DNA of 64,000 nucleotides, taken from assembly GCF_014701235.1 (NCBI RefSeq), contig NZ_AP022873.1, forward strand, positions 682,001 to 746,000. Reading direction: 5' to 3'. Positions 28,506-37,650 of this stretch are shown in pieces. The notes below the pieces were generated by a model, which ran no database searches, had not been told where the DNA came from, and saw nothing but the letters and a program-made list of their open reading frames with translations. This DNA comes from Dissulfurispira thermophila. Its GTDB lineage: Bacteria; Nitrospirota; Thermodesulfovibrionia; Thermodesulfovibrionales; Dissulfurispiraceae. A program made the translations under genes and the position numbers. How positions within the stretch are numbered: the first letter of the stretch is position 1; each line of letters starts with the position of its first letter.

Positions 28506-31331
28506 ATGCCGATTGATTACAAAGATACACTCAATTTGCCGCAGACAGATTTTCCGATGAAGGCTAATCTTAATCAGAAGGAGCCTGAAATACTGGAGTT
28601 CTGGGAAAATAAGAGGATATATCAGAAGATTCAGGAGAAGAATAAAGGCAATAAGAGTTTTATCCTTCACGACGGGCCGCCTTATGCAAACGGCAATATC
28701 CATATAGGGCATGCGTTAAACAAGATTCTCAAAGACATTATCGTCAAATACAAATCTATGCAAGGATATTATTCACCTTATGTGCCCGGATGGGACTGCC
28801 ACGGTCTTCCTATAGAACTACAGGTGGATAAAGAAATCTCAAAACTCAAGGCTCAAAGTTCAAAAGTGGAAGGCTCTGAACTGATTTTACAAAAAAGACA
28901 ATTCTGCAGAGAATATGCCGATAAGTTCGTAAATATCCAGAGACAGGAGTTTAAAAGACTTGGTGTATTTGGTGATTGGCAAAAGCCATATCTCACAATG
29001 TCATATGATTATGAGGCATCTATTGTGAGAGAGTTTTTTAAATTCGTAAAAAATGGCTCTGTTTATAAAGGAAAGAAACCCGTGCATTGGTGCCCTTCGT
29101 GTGTTACTGCTCTTGCAGAGGCAGAGGTGGAGTATGCAGAGAAGGAATCACCTTCGATATTTGTAAGATTTCAGATTGTAGAGGATGACATTTTAAAGTA
29201 CCTTCCACAATTAATGGGCAAGAAAGTATATATCGTCATCTGGACAACCACTCCTTGGACACTCCCGGCAAATCTTGCACTTGCAGTGCATCCCGAGCTT
29301 GTCTATGCTGCCATTGAAGATGGTGAAGTAATACATATAGTTGCAGAGGATAATCTTACTAATCTCAAGGGAAAAGGCATTATCAAAGGAGATGTCATCT
29401 TGAAAATTTCTGGCGACAAACTCCAGGGCATAAGGACAAAACATCCTTTTATAGAAAGGCAATCAAATGTTGTTCTTGGAGATTTCGTTACTGTTGGTGA
29501 AGGTTCTGGTATTGTTCATATTGCTCCAGGTCATGGCGAGGATGACTATGAGGTAGGGCTTAAATACGGACTTGATATATATGCACCTGTGGATGACAAG
29601 GGTAAATTCACAAAACATGTTCCTGAGTTTGAGGGACAATTTGTATTTAAGGCAAATGAAGGGATTATAGAATTATTGAAAGAAAAAGGCGCTCTTTTGA
29701 ATGTTGATAAAATCAAGCATTCATATCCTCACTGCTGGAGATGTAAAAAGCCTGTGATATTCAGGGCAACTGCTCAGTGGTTTATATCAATGCAAAAGAG
29801 GAATCTCAGGCAGAAGTGCCTGAAGGAGATAGAGAGGGTTGAATGGATTCCTTCATGGGGCAAGGAGAGAATATATACAATGCTCTTAAACAGGCCTGAC
29901 TGGTGTGTTTCGAGACAGAGGTCATGGGGAGTGCCTATTACTCTTATCACATGCGAAGATTGTGGGGCATTTATCGAGGATGAAGAATTGTTTGATAAAA
30001 TAGTGAAACTCATAGGGCAGCAAGGTGCTGATGTTTGGTTTAAGACAGATATTGGAGATTTGCTTAGAGATGGATATAGATGCAAGTGCGGCAGCACATC
30101 TTTTAAAAAGGAAATGGATATTCTCGATGTTTGGTTTGATTCAGGAGTTAGCCATGCTGCTGTTTTAGAAAGGGATGAGAGACTTTCATGGCCAGCGGAA
30201 ATGTATCTTGAAGGCAGTGATCAGCACAGAGGTTGGTTTCAGAGTTCGCTCCTTGTGTCTGTTGGCACGAGGGACAGGGCGCCTTATAACATTGTCCTTA
30301 CACATGGATTCACTGTTGATGGACAGGGTAAGAAGATGTCAAAGTCTCTTGGAAATGTTATAGCTCCTGATGAGGTGATAAAGGCAAATGGTGCAGACAT
30401 TCTCAGGTTGTGGGTATCTGCAGAGGATTATCGTGATGATGTAAGACTTTCAAAGGAGATAATAAATAGACTTACAGAGGCATACAGAAAGATAAGAAAT
30501 ACTGAAAGATTCCTTCTGGGCAATATCTATGACTATGATAGAAAGGACTATAGTAAAGACCTTCTTGAGATAGACAGATGGGCAATGAGCAGGCTTCAAA
30601 ATTTAATTCGAAAGGTCACAGAGGCTTATGAAGACTTTAATTTTCATGAGGTATTTCATTTGCTGTATAACTTTTGCATTGTTGATATGAGTTCTTTTTA
30701 TCTCGATATTCTGAAAGATCGTCTTTATACATTCAGAGCAGATTCTAAAGAAAGAAGAGCTGCCCAATGGGTTATGTATCAGATACTTATTGATATGACA
30801 AGGCTCACAGCTCCTATACTGTCGTTTACAGCAGAAGAGATATGGCAGACTCTACAGAAGACAGAAGACAGAAGACAGGGAATAGAATTTTTAGAAGAGA
30901 GTGTTTTTCTATCTGATTTTCCAACTGTGAGGGAGGAGTTTGTTGATAAGGAATTAGAGAGGAGATGGGAAAGGCTTATAAAGATCAGGGATGAGGCAAA
31001 TAAGGCACTTGAGATAAAGAGGAAGGATAAATTTATAGGCAATTCCCTCGAGGCAAGGCTTGTTTTTTATTTGCCGGCTGATGAGTTAAAACTTCTTGAA
31101 AATTACAGAGACTTTCTTGCTACCCTTTTTATTGTATCTGAAGCAGAGATTTATCCATCTGAACAAAAAAGGGGTGATGTTTATGAAAGTGCAGAGATTA
31201 AAAATATGTTTATAAGTGTAGAAAAGGCATCTGGAGCAAAGTGCGAGAGGTGCTGGAACTGGAGTGAATCAGTGGGTAAATTCGAAGACTATCCACAAAT
31301 CTGTAAGAGATGCTACAGCGCAATTAGATGA
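28506..31331 (+). CDS. ileS: isoleucyl-tRNA synthetase
   Basis: Class I synthetase of 941 residues that charges tRNA(Ile) with isoleucine and edits valine. The start MPIDYKDTLNLPQTDFPMKA matches the family N-terminus. HIGH is at 66-69 (NGNIHIGHALN), KMSKS at about 610 (GKKMSKSLGNV), with a CP1 editing domain between, and a C-terminal zinc finger CERCWNW...CKRC. Two stretches are word repeats inserted in frame at surface-like positions: KLKAQSSKVEG (28837-28869) and KTEDRRQG (30853-30880). The gene overlaps the possible start region of lspA, so both are probably one transcript. Confidence 0.97.
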   Translation: MPIDYKDTLNLPQTDFPMKANLNQKEPEILEFWENKRIYQKIQEKNKGNKSFILHDGPPYANGNIHIGHALNKILKDIIVKYKSMQGYYSPYVPGWDCHGLPIELQVDKEISKLKAQSSKVEGSELILQKRQFCREYADKFVNIQRQEFKRLGVFGDWQKPYLTMSYDYEASIVREFFKFVKNGSVYKGKKPVHWCPSCVTALAEAEVEYAEKESPSIFVRFQIVEDDILKYLPQLMGKKVYIVIWTTTPWTLPANLALAVHPELVYAAIEDGEVIHIVAEDNLTNLKGKGIIKGDVILKISGDKLQGIRTKHPFIERQSNVVLGDFVTVGEGSGIVHIAPGHGEDDYEVGLKYGLDIYAPVDDKGKFTKHVPEFEGQFVFKANEGIIELLKEKGALLNVDKIKHSYPHCWRCKKPVIFRATAQWFISMQKRNLRQKCLKEIERVEWIPSWGKERIYTMLLNRPDWCVSRQRSWGVPITLITCEDCGAFIEDEELFDKIVKLIGQQGADVWFKTDIGDLLRDGYRCKCGSTSFKKEMDILDVWFDSGVSHAAVLERDERLSWPAEMYLEGSDQHRGWFQSSLLVSVGTRDRAPYNIVLTHGFTVDGQGKKMSKSLGNVIAPDEVIKANGADILRLWVSAEDYRDDVRLSKEIINRLTEAYRKIRNTERFLLGNIYDYDRKDYSKDLLEIDRWAMSRLQNLIRKVTEAYEDFNFHEVFHLLYNFCIVDMSSFYLDILKDRLYTFRADSKERRAAQWVMYQILIDMTRLTAPILSFTAEEIWQTLQKTEDRRQGIEFLEESVFLSDFPTVREEFVDKELERRWERLIKIRDEANKALEIKRKDKFIGNSLEARLVFYLPADELKLLENYRDFLATLFIVSEAEIYPSEQKRGDVYESAEIKNMFISVEKASGAKCERCWNWSESVGKFEDYPQICKRCYSAIR
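28837..28869 (+). repeat. in-frame CTCAAAG word repeat in ileS
   Basis: AATCTCAAAACTCAAGGCTC continuing AAAGTTCAAAAG is a chain of about four degenerate CTCAA(A)G words, encoding ISKLKAQSSK. Confidence 0.65.
30853..30880 (+). repeat. in-frame CAGAAGA word repeat in ileS
   Basis: CTACAGAAGACAGAAGACAG continuing AAGACAGG is three tandem copies of ACAGAAG, encoding LQKTEDRRQG. The same word occurs just after ileS at 31331. Confidence 0.8.
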
Positions 31332-31475
31332 CAGAAGACAGATGACATACTTTCAGGAAACGGTGAAGAGGTTATTAGGTGAAGTGGTGAAGAGTTCCAC
31401 TTCACCACTTCACCGCTTCACTGATTCACCAAATAAAAGTCTGACTTCTGAAAGTCTGTTTTCTGGCTTCTGTCC
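31331..31475 (+). repeat. composite word repeat spanning the ileS-lspA junction
   Basis: Three word types follow each other: ACAGAAGA (31331-31347), GGTGAAG (31362-31396) with its complement TTCACCACTTCACCGCTTCA (31400-31430), and ACTTCTGAAAGTCTG (31437-31475). The two middle halves are inverted and can pair over about 20 bases. The array runs into the lspA coding region. Confidence 0.8.
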
Positions 31476-31914
31476 TTTTATAATTGCTCTATTTGTCTTT
31501 ATCCTTGATCAGTTTACTAAGTACCTTGTAAAGAGCTATGTTAGTCCACATGAGATTATAAGGGTGCTGTCTTTTTTCAATATTGTCTATGTTGAAAATA
31601 TTGGCTCTGCATTTGGAATGTTTAAGAGTCTTGGCAATATTTTCTTTATAATAGTTGCGATATTAGCTGTGGTTTTCGTATCAATCTTTATTATTAAAGA
31701 TGAAGGCAATAGACTGGGTTTTTCTCTTATACTTGGCGGTGCTATAGGGAATCTTACGGACAGGATTGTTCACGGCTATGTTATAGATTTTCTGGATTTT
31801 TATGTAGGCAGATTACACTGGCCAGCATTCAATATTGCTGATTCAGCATTGACGGTCGGGATTTTTATATTGATGATAAATTTACTTAAAGGGACTACGT
31901 CCCTCAAAGCTTAA
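31384..31914 (+). CDS. lspA: lipoprotein signal peptidase (signal peptidase II)
   Basis: An inner-membrane aspartyl protease that cleaves prolipoprotein signal peptides after lipidation. Four membrane helices and both conserved catalytic blocks are present: NIGSAFGMF, GGAIGNLTDRIVHGYVIDF and WPAFNIADSAL (catalytic Asp residues in the last two). The true start is unclear: the frame is open back to 31264 and the region before the first helix (FCPFIIALFVFILDQFTKYL) is word repeat, with GTG at 31381/31384 and ATG at 31342 possible. I give 31384 as a minimal plausible start. The C-terminus KGTTSLKA is encoded by a GGGAC palindromic repeat. Confidence 0.88.
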   Translation: MVKSSTSPLHRFTDSPNKSLTSESLFSGFCPFIIALFVFILDQFTKYLVKSYVSPHEIIRVLSFFNIVYVENIGSAFGMFKSLGNIFFIIVAILAVVFVSIFIIKDEGNRLGFSLILGGAIGNLTDRIVHGYVIDFLDFYVGRLHWPAFNIADSALTVGIFILMINLLKGTTSLKA

Positions 31915-31928
31915 AGGGACAGAGTCCC
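31891..31928. repeat. two tandem GGGACnnnGTCCC palindromes
   Basis: GGGACTACGTCCC (31891-31903) and GGGACAGAGTCCC (31916-31928), each preceded by AAA and followed by TCA. The same element occurs at 37533-37555. The first copy codes for the end of LspA; together they lie between lspA and pdhA, where they may attenuate transcription, but there is no T run. Confidence 0.7.
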
Positions 31929-31938
31929 TCAGAGTATT

Positions 31939-32994
31939 ATGCCTGAAGAAATAATAGAATCTCTAAATGTAAGATATATCAACATACTCAATGAGAATGG
32001 GGATGTGGATGAATCCCTCATGCCTTCCCTATCACAATCTGAGATAAAAAAGATATATGAGTTACTTATCCTATCAAGAACCTTTGACCGCTATGCCTTA
32101 AACCTTCAAAGAGAAGGCCGCATAGGTACATATGCATCAATTTTGGGACAGGAGGCATCGCAGATCGGAAGTGCATTTGCGATTGAGAAATCTGATTGGG
32201 TATTTCCATCATTCAGGGAGATGGGTGTCTATATAACTCTGGGATATCCCGTCTATATGCTTTTTCAATACTGGTCAGGGGATGAAAGGGGCATGCAAAC
32301 ACCTGAAGGCTTGAATATATTTCCTCTTTGTGTACCTGTGGGAACGCAGGTTCCTCATGCAGTAGGTGCCGCGATGGCTGCAAAATATAAAGGCGATAAG
32401 ATAGCTGTCATCTGTTATTTCGGTGATGGAGGCACATCAAAAGGTGATTTTCATGAGGGATTCAATATGGCAGGTGTATTCAAGCTGCCTGTAGTCTTTA
32501 TCTGCCAGAATAACCAGTGGGCAATATCTGTTCCGCGAAGCAGACAGACTGCATCAAAGACCCTTGCACAAAAGGCATTTGCCTATGGATTTGAGGGTAT
32601 TCAGGTTGATGGAAATGATGTATTTGCTGTTTATAAAGTTGTAAGAGAGGCATTAGATAAGGCAAAAGACGGTGGAGGCCCCACATTTATAGAATGTGTT
32701 ACTTATAGGATGGGAGACCACACGACCGCAGATGATGCATCGAGGTATCGTTCAAAAGATGAGGTCGAGGCATGGAGGTCAAAAGACCCAATTGCGAGAC
32801 TTAAATTATTTATGGAGAAAAATATGCTATGGACAGATGAGTATCAAAAAGAGATTGAGGGAAAAGCAAAGGATATGAACGATGAAGCTGTTAAGATGGC
32901 GGAATCAGTAGAAAAGCAGCATTTTGAGGAGATGTTTAAATACACTTATGAAAGACTTACATTTAGGCAGATAAAGGAGATGAAGGATTTCTAA
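31939..32994 (+). CDS. pdhA: 2-oxoacid (pyruvate-type) dehydrogenase E1 component, alpha subunit
   Basis: The 351-residue thiamine-diphosphate enzyme subunit has the TPP/Mg motif FGDGGTSKGDFHEGFN...CQNNQWAISVP, the QEASQIGSA segment and the phospho-loop region RMGDHTTADDASRYR. With the beta subunit it decarboxylates a 2-oxo acid and acylates the lipoyl arm of E2. It is followed after 1 base by the beta subunit. Pyruvate versus branched-chain substrates cannot be told by eye; the sequence is of the bacterial acetoin/pyruvate E1 type. No lipoamide dehydrogenase is in the window. Confidence 0.92.
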   Translation: MPEEIIESLNVRYINILNENGDVDESLMPSLSQSEIKKIYELLILSRTFDRYALNLQREGRIGTYASILGQEASQIGSAFAIEKSDWVFPSFREMGVYITLGYPVYMLFQYWSGDERGMQTPEGLNIFPLCVPVGTQVPHAVGAAMAAKYKGDKIAVICYFGDGGTSKGDFHEGFNMAGVFKLPVVFICQNNQWAISVPRSRQTASKTLAQKAFAYGFEGIQVDGNDVFAVYKVVREALDKAKDGGGPTFIECVTYRMGDHTTADDASRYRSKDEVEAWRSKDPIARLKLFMEKNMLWTDEYQKEIEGKAKDMNDEAVKMAESVEKQHFEEMFKYTYERLTFRQIKEMKDF

Positions 32995-32995
32995 T

Positions 32996-33970
32996 ATGCC
33001 CCAAAACTCAAAAAAACTTAATATGGTTCAAGCAATAAATCTTGCATTAAAAGAAGAGATGCAGAGGGATAAGGATGTTGTTATTCTTGGTGAGGATGTT
33101 GGGAGGGATGGGGGTGTATTCAGAGTTACAGAGGGATTGCTGGAGCTTTTTGGAGAACAAAGGGTTATTGATACACCGCTTGCGGAGTCAGGCATTGTTG
33201 GTGTTGCTATAGGGATGGCTGCATATGGTTTAAAACCTATTGCAGAAATACAGTTTATGGGTTTTATCTATTCTGCAATAGACCAGATATTTTCTCATGC
33301 ATCAAGGATTCGTAATCGCACAAGGGGTAGATTTACATGTCCCCTTGTAATAAGGATTCCATATGGTGCGGGAATAAAGGCGCCTGACCTTCATTCAGAA
33401 AGCACAGAGGCATTATTCTGCCATATGCCGGGAGTGAAGGTTGTTGTGCCGTCATCGCCATATAATGCAAAGGGATTGCTTATTTCATCTATCAGAGATC
33501 CTGACCCTGTGATATTTCTTGAGTCAACAAGGCTTTACCGCCTTATAAAAGAAGAAGTCCCTGAAGGAGAATATACTATTCCGCTTGGAAGGGCAAGGAT
33601 AGTTCAGGAAGGAAGGGATGTTACTATCATTGCATGGGGAAGTATGCTACATAGAGCAATTCAGGCAGTTGAGGGGTTTGATGCAGAGGTAATAGATTTG
33701 ATGACACTCGTTCCTTTTGATGAAGAGGCTATATTTAAGTCAGTGAAAAAGACAGGTCGTGTTGTTATTATCCATGAGGCGCCAAAGACCTGTGGATTTG
33801 GTGCAGAGATTTCTGCAACGATCTCAGAGGATGCGATGCTTTATTTAAAGGCACCGATTATAAGGGTTGCAGGATATGATGTTGTTATGCCTCTTCCAAA
33901 ACTTGAGGACTATTACATGCCTACTGAGGGGAGGATAAGAAAGGCAATGGAAGAGGTAATGAAATATTAA
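32996..33970 (+). CDS. pdhB: 2-oxoacid dehydrogenase E1 component, beta subunit
   Basis: The 324-residue subunit has VVILGEDVGRDGGVFRVT, TPLAESGIVGVAIGMA, EIQFMGFI (with catalytic Glu region) and VVPSSPYNAKGLL, then the C-terminal transketolase fold (VTIIAWGSML, VIDLMTLVPFDEEAI). It completes the alpha2beta2 E1. Start is one base after pdhA. The 3' end overlaps the convergent TraB/GumN gene by 4 bases, and E2 continues beyond that gene. Confidence 0.93.
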   Translation: MPQNSKKLNMVQAINLALKEEMQRDKDVVILGEDVGRDGGVFRVTEGLLELFGEQRVIDTPLAESGIVGVAIGMAAYGLKPIAEIQFMGFIYSAIDQIFSHASRIRNRTRGRFTCPLVIRIPYGAGIKAPDLHSESTEALFCHMPGVKVVVPSSPYNAKGLLISSIRDPDPVIFLESTRLYRLIKEEVPEGEYTIPLGRARIVQEGRDVTIIAWGSMLHRAIQAVEGFDAEVIDLMTLVPFDEEAIFKSVKKTGRVVIIHEAPKTCGFGAEISATISEDAMLYLKAPIIRVAGYDVVMPLPKLEDYYMPTEGRIRKAMEEVMKY

Positions 33971-34857
33971 TGCTGCTTTATAGAATATCCTTTCCCTTTA
34001 AGTGCATTGATTATTCCACTATCTCCAATAAGATGTGCAGCACCAATGACCACAAAATATGTTTCATTTGTTTTTAGAAACTGTTCTATCTGTGATGTCA
34101 TGCGACTGTTTCTTTCATATATCATTTTTTCATAGATAGGGTATAATTGCATGTTGTTTCCTTTATATATTATTGCCTCCATTGTTTTTACATCTCCATT
34201 TCTCCATGCACTCATCAATGTATTCATGTCTTCTCGAGTGGTCTTCAGGTCTTTTAATGTATAAAGCAGAAATAGTTCTTGTTCATAATCTGAAAATGAT
34301 GAGATAAGCCTCATTTGATAATTCACGCCTTCGAGTTCTACTATTTTTTTGTTTTCTGCCCTTGAAAGAAAGTGTATATCAATGCCATCATTTGGCATGA
34401 ATCCGAGTTTCATGAGTTCTAATGATGACAGAGTCAGTGCAATAATCCAGGGTTTTTGTTTGTTAATCATCTGTATTGGAATGCCAATTCGTTCAGTCTC
34501 TCTTTTTAAAAGTTCATATGTATCTCTTGAGATGTGCTTATCGAGTGTATCGTCACCGCGATAATAGGCATTAGCCATGAGTCTCTGGACATCAGCCTTT
34601 GCTGCGTCATTGATATTTGCCTCTACTACAAGGATACTGGATTTTTTGAATGCATCTTCGATTTTATTGTCTAATGGATAGGCATCTTTTTTCATAAAAT
34701 GCACAGAGCCAAGCAAATAAACAGTAGCTGTGTCTGATTTGATTTCCCATAGAAAATTCTTTTTGTCCTGTGAGATGGCATCAGGTATATGGATAAAGAG
34801 ATTGAGGAAGAATATGATTAAGACTGTATGTAAATATCTATTTATGAATTTTTTCAT
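33967..34857 (-). CDS. TraB/GumN family exported protein
   Basis: The 296-residue protein has an N-terminal hydrophobic signal or anchor (YLHTVLIIFFLNLFIHIPDA), then the TraB/PrgY/GumN fold with GSVHF at the start and GAAHL near the end, the two GxxH motifs proposed to be catalytic in TIKI-like metalloproteases. GGAG 6 bases upstream selects ATG 34857 over an upstream start. It sits on the opposite strand between E1beta and E2 genes. Likely periplasmic; substrate unknown. It is a plausible late insertion into the dehydrogenase operon. Confidence 0.85.
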   Translation of the reverse strand: MKKFINRYLHTVLIIFFLNLFIHIPDAISQDKKNFLWEIKSDTATVYLLGSVHFMKKDAYPLDNKIEDAFKKSSILVVEANINDAAKADVQRLMANAYYRGDDTLDKHISRDTYELLKRETERIGIPIQMINKQKPWIIALTLSSLELMKLGFMPNDGIDIHFLSRAENKKIVELEGVNYQMRLISSFSDYEQELFLLYTLKDLKTTREDMNTLMSAWRNGDVKTMEAIIYKGNNMQLYPIYEKMIYERNSRMTSQIEQFLKTNETYFVVIGAAHLIGDSGIINALKGKGYSIKQH

Positions 34858-35004
34858 ATAAACTCCTTTCACGTCTTTTAAAAGTATAACATAATCTACA
34901 AACATATTTATTTTTTAATTTTGCCCATAATGAGTACGGATTTAGGTTTTGCTTTTTTTTATGTTATTTTTTAATATTAAAAAGCAGATGAGAAAGGAGA
35001 CATT

Positions 35005-36180
35005 ATGCCATTTGATTTTGCATTGCCTGATTTGGGTGAGGGTATAACAGAGGGTGAAATAAGGAAATGGCTTGTTAAAGAAGGTGATGCCATAGAAGAA
35101 CACCAGAGCGTTTTAGAAATAGAGACTGACAAGGCAATTGCGGAAGTGCCTTCTCCAAAAAAAGGTAGGGTGTTGAAGATTAATAAAGATATTGGCGATG
35201 TAGCAAAGGTTGGGGAGATATTAATGACTATTATTGAAGAGGGGGAGGTTGCAGAAGAAAAACCAATACATGAGGAAAGACCAAAATCTGTCTCTGTTGT
35301 TGGTGTTTTGCCAGAGGAGGAAGAGGAAATTCTTGCAGCACCAGCAGTAAGGGCACTTGCAAAAGAACTTGGTGTTAGGCTTGAGACAATTAAGGGTTCA
35401 GGTCCCGGCGGAAGCATTACAAAAGAAGATGTTATAGAGGCATCTGAAAAGGCTAAAAAGGCAGAAGACCAATACGGAGTTATAGAGAGGATGCCTGTTA
35501 AGGGTTTAAGGAGAACTATAGCAAAAAATCTCATATTGTCACAGAAAACAACTGCCTTTGTAACAGGTATGGAGGAAGCTGATATTACAGAGTTGTGGAA
35601 TTTGCGTGACCGTGAAAAAAAATCGCTGCTTGATAAAGGCATCTATCTTACTTTTTTGCCTTTTTTCATAAAGGCTGTGCATCATGCCCTTGTAGAGCAT
35701 CCATTGCTCAATGCCTCTGTGGATGAGGAAAAAGAAGAGATTATCATTAAAAAATATTACAACATAGGCATCGCAGTTGACACGCCCGATGGTCTCATGG
35801 TTCCTGTGATAAAAGATGTCGATAAAAAGACGATCCTCGAGCTTGCAAAGGAGATACAGGATTTGAGCCAAAAGGCGAGGGAGAGAAAGATAAAGCTCGA
35901 GGAAATGCGAGGAAGCACATTTACTATAACAAATTATGGACATTTTGGAGGGACATTTGCAACACCTATTATTAACTATCCTGATGTTGCAATATTAGGC
36001 ACTGGAAAGATTTCTGATAAGCCATGGATTAAGAATGGGCAGATAGTGATAAGAAAGATACTTCCTTTATCTCTCACATTTGACCACAGGGTAACAGATG
36101 GCGTTGATTCAGCAAAGTTTTTGTCAAAGGTGATTCAATACCTCGAAGACCCAGCACTGCTGTTTATAGAAAGCGCATGA
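35005..36180 (+). CDS. pdhC: 2-oxoacid dehydrogenase E2 (dihydrolipoyl acyltransferase)
   Basis: The 391-residue protein has one N-terminal lipoyl domain with lipoyl-lysine Lys43 (IETDKAIAEVPSP), an E1/E3-binding domain (AAPAVRALAKELGVRLETIKG, GPGGSITKEDV) and the catalytic domain ending with DHRVTDGVD (His-x3-Asp-Gly). E2 passes the acyl group from the lipoyl arm to CoA. AAAGGAG precedes ATG. It is separated from pdhAB by the minus-strand TraB/GumN gene, so it needs its own promoter in the 34860-35004 gap. It is followed after 14 bases by an ADP-forming acyl-CoA ligase subunit. Confidence 0.93.
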   Translation: MPFDFALPDLGEGITEGEIRKWLVKEGDAIEEHQSVLEIETDKAIAEVPSPKKGRVLKINKDIGDVAKVGEILMTIIEEGEVAEEKPIHEERPKSVSVVGVLPEEEEEILAAPAVRALAKELGVRLETIKGSGPGGSITKEDVIEASEKAKKAEDQYGVIERMPVKGLRRTIAKNLILSQKTTAFVTGMEEADITELWNLRDREKKSLLDKGIYLTFLPFFIKAVHHALVEHPLLNASVDEEKEEIIIKKYYNIGIAVDTPDGLMVPVIKDVDKKTILELAKEIQDLSQKARERKIKLEEMRGSTFTITNYGHFGGTFATPIINYPDVAILGTGKISDKPWIKNGQIVIRKILPLSLTFDHRVTDGVDSAKFLSKVIQYLEDPALLFIESA

Positions 36181-36194
36181 GGTATGGTAGATAA

Positions 36195-37529
36195 ATGAGC
36201 CTTGATTGTCTTTTTAATCCTGAATCTATTGCTCTTGTCGGTGCTGCACATAGTGAGGAAAAGTTGGGAGGGGTAATACTCAAAAATCTGCTTAAATTCA
36301 GAGGCAGGGTTTATCCAGTAAACCCAAATTATACAGAACTCATGGGCTTGAAGACTTATCCTTCTGCTAAAGATATTTCCGAGTCTATTGATTTGACAAT
36401 AATCATAAGGCCCGCATCAGAAGTTCCAGAAATACTCAAAGAACTTCAAGATAAAACTAAGTGTGTAATTATTGCCAGTTCAGGTTTTGCAGAGATTGGA
36501 CAAAAGAAACTTCAGGATGAGGTAAAAAAGATAGGAAAAGAAATTGGTGTTAGAATTTTAGGGCCTAACTGTATGGGATTGTATAATCCATATCAAAGGC
36601 TCGATACATTTTTTCTCCCATATGAGAGGTTAAGGAGGCCTAAAAAAGGCAATGCATCTGTTGTATCACAAAGCGGTGCGATTTTAAGCTGTCTTCTTGC
36701 TGCTTTAAGGAAGGCAAATACAGGCATATCAAAGGCAATTGGTTATGGCAATGCTATAGATATAGATGAGTCTGACATATATGAATATCTTTGTGAGGAT
36801 AAAGATACACAGGTTGTAATCTCCTATATCGAATCAGTTGGTGATGGGAGAAAATTCATAGAAAAGGCAAAGATGGTATCAGAAAAAAAGCCTTTTATTA
36901 TCCTCAAGGCAGGGAAGGGTTTGAGCGGTGAGAAAGCAGCATTTTCACATACAGGTAGGCTTGCAGGTAAATATGAGATTTTTCATTCGATTATCAAACA
37001 GTTTGGGATAAAGGAGGCAATGGATTTTGATGAATTGATTGATGCTGCAAAGGCGCTTTCGTATCAGAGACCATCAAAAGGTAGTCGAGTTTGTATTATT
37101 ACAAATGGTGGCGGTTCAGGGGTTCTATCTGCTGATGAATGCATGCGCTATGGTCTTGATGTTGCAAAATTACCTGATGATAAGGCAGAAAGGCTTGGGC
37201 ATTTATTTCCATATTTCTATGGGATCAATAATCCCATTGACCTGACTGCGCAAGTAAGAGATGAAGATTATATTACAGCACTGAATGAACTCAAAGATGA
37301 TTATGATGGCTTTATAATTATTGCCTTGCCGAATGTTATGGGTATAACAAAGAGACTGCCAGAGATGATTAAAAATGCAATAACAGATATGAATAAACCT
37401 GTAGTCTTTCATATCCCTGTAAACGGTGTTGCAAAAAGGCTTATCTCTCACCTTGAGAAGATGAAAATACCTGTCTATCCATCACCAGAAAGGGCAGTGC
37501 GAGGTTTAAAGGCATTATTGATGTTTTAA
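36195..37529 (+). CDS. ADP-forming acyl-CoA (acetate-CoA) ligase, alpha subunit
   Basis: The 444-residue protein has an N-terminal CoA-binding Rossmann domain (ESIALVGAAHSEEKLGG, GRVYPVNP, GPNCMGLYNP), then the succinyl-CoA-synthetase-like ligase domain with VSQSGAILSCLLAA and the phosphohistidine loop FSHTGRLAG. Such enzymes convert acyl-CoA, ADP and Pi to acid, CoA and ATP. The ATP-grasp beta subunit is encoded at 40223-40906, after an oppositely oriented ABC importer. Placement right after E2 suggests the acyl-CoA made by the dehydrogenase is cashed in for ATP here. Confidence 0.9.
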   Translation: MSLDCLFNPESIALVGAAHSEEKLGGVILKNLLKFRGRVYPVNPNYTELMGLKTYPSAKDISESIDLTIIIRPASEVPEILKELQDKTKCVIIASSGFAEIGQKKLQDEVKKIGKEIGVRILGPNCMGLYNPYQRLDTFFLPYERLRRPKKGNASVVSQSGAILSCLLAALRKANTGISKAIGYGNAIDIDESDIYEYLCEDKDTQVVISYIESVGDGRKFIEKAKMVSEKKPFIILKAGKGLSGEKAAFSHTGRLAGKYEIFHSIIKQFGIKEAMDFDELIDAAKALSYQRPSKGSRVCIITNGGGSGVLSADECMRYGLDVAKLPDDKAERLGHLFPYFYGINNPIDLTAQVRDEDYITALNELKDDYDGFIIIALPNVMGITKRLPEMIKNAITDMNKPVVFHIPVNGVAKRLISHLEKMKIPVYPSPERAVRGLKALLMF

Positions 37530-37532
37530 AGT

Positions 37533-37555
37533 TTTGAGGGACTTTGTCCCTCAAA
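37533..37555. repeat. GGGACtttGTCCC palindrome (possible terminator)
   Basis: TTTGAGGGAC-TTT-GTCCCTCAAA is a 10-bp stem between two convergent genes. No T run follows. It is the third copy of the palindrome seen twice at 31891-31928. Confidence 0.6.
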
Positions 37556-37576
37556 CTCCCTAAATAAAAATTGAAA

Positions 37577-37633
37577 TCCCTTCACCATAAGTCCATAGAC
37601 CATAGACCATGGAATGTGGACGAATTTTTTAAT
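37577..37633 (+). repeat. dispersed ~55-bp repeat, copy A
   Basis: Begins CCCTTCACCATAAGTCCATA, continues with GACCATAGACCATGG words and ends CGAATTTTTTAAT. An inverted copy lies at 53440-53494 with only a few differences. Confidence 0.85.
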
Positions 37634-37650
37634 TATTGAACTCCTTTTTA

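Noticed and set aside
9752-31475. Short regularly repeated words as CRISPR arrays
   Set aside because: Repeat units are 7-9 bases, imperfect and without unique spacers, and no cas genes are present.
34977-35642. 221-residue minus-strand frame opposite pdhC
   Set aside because: Ser-rich shadow of the lipoyl/E2 coding sequence, without motif or start signals.
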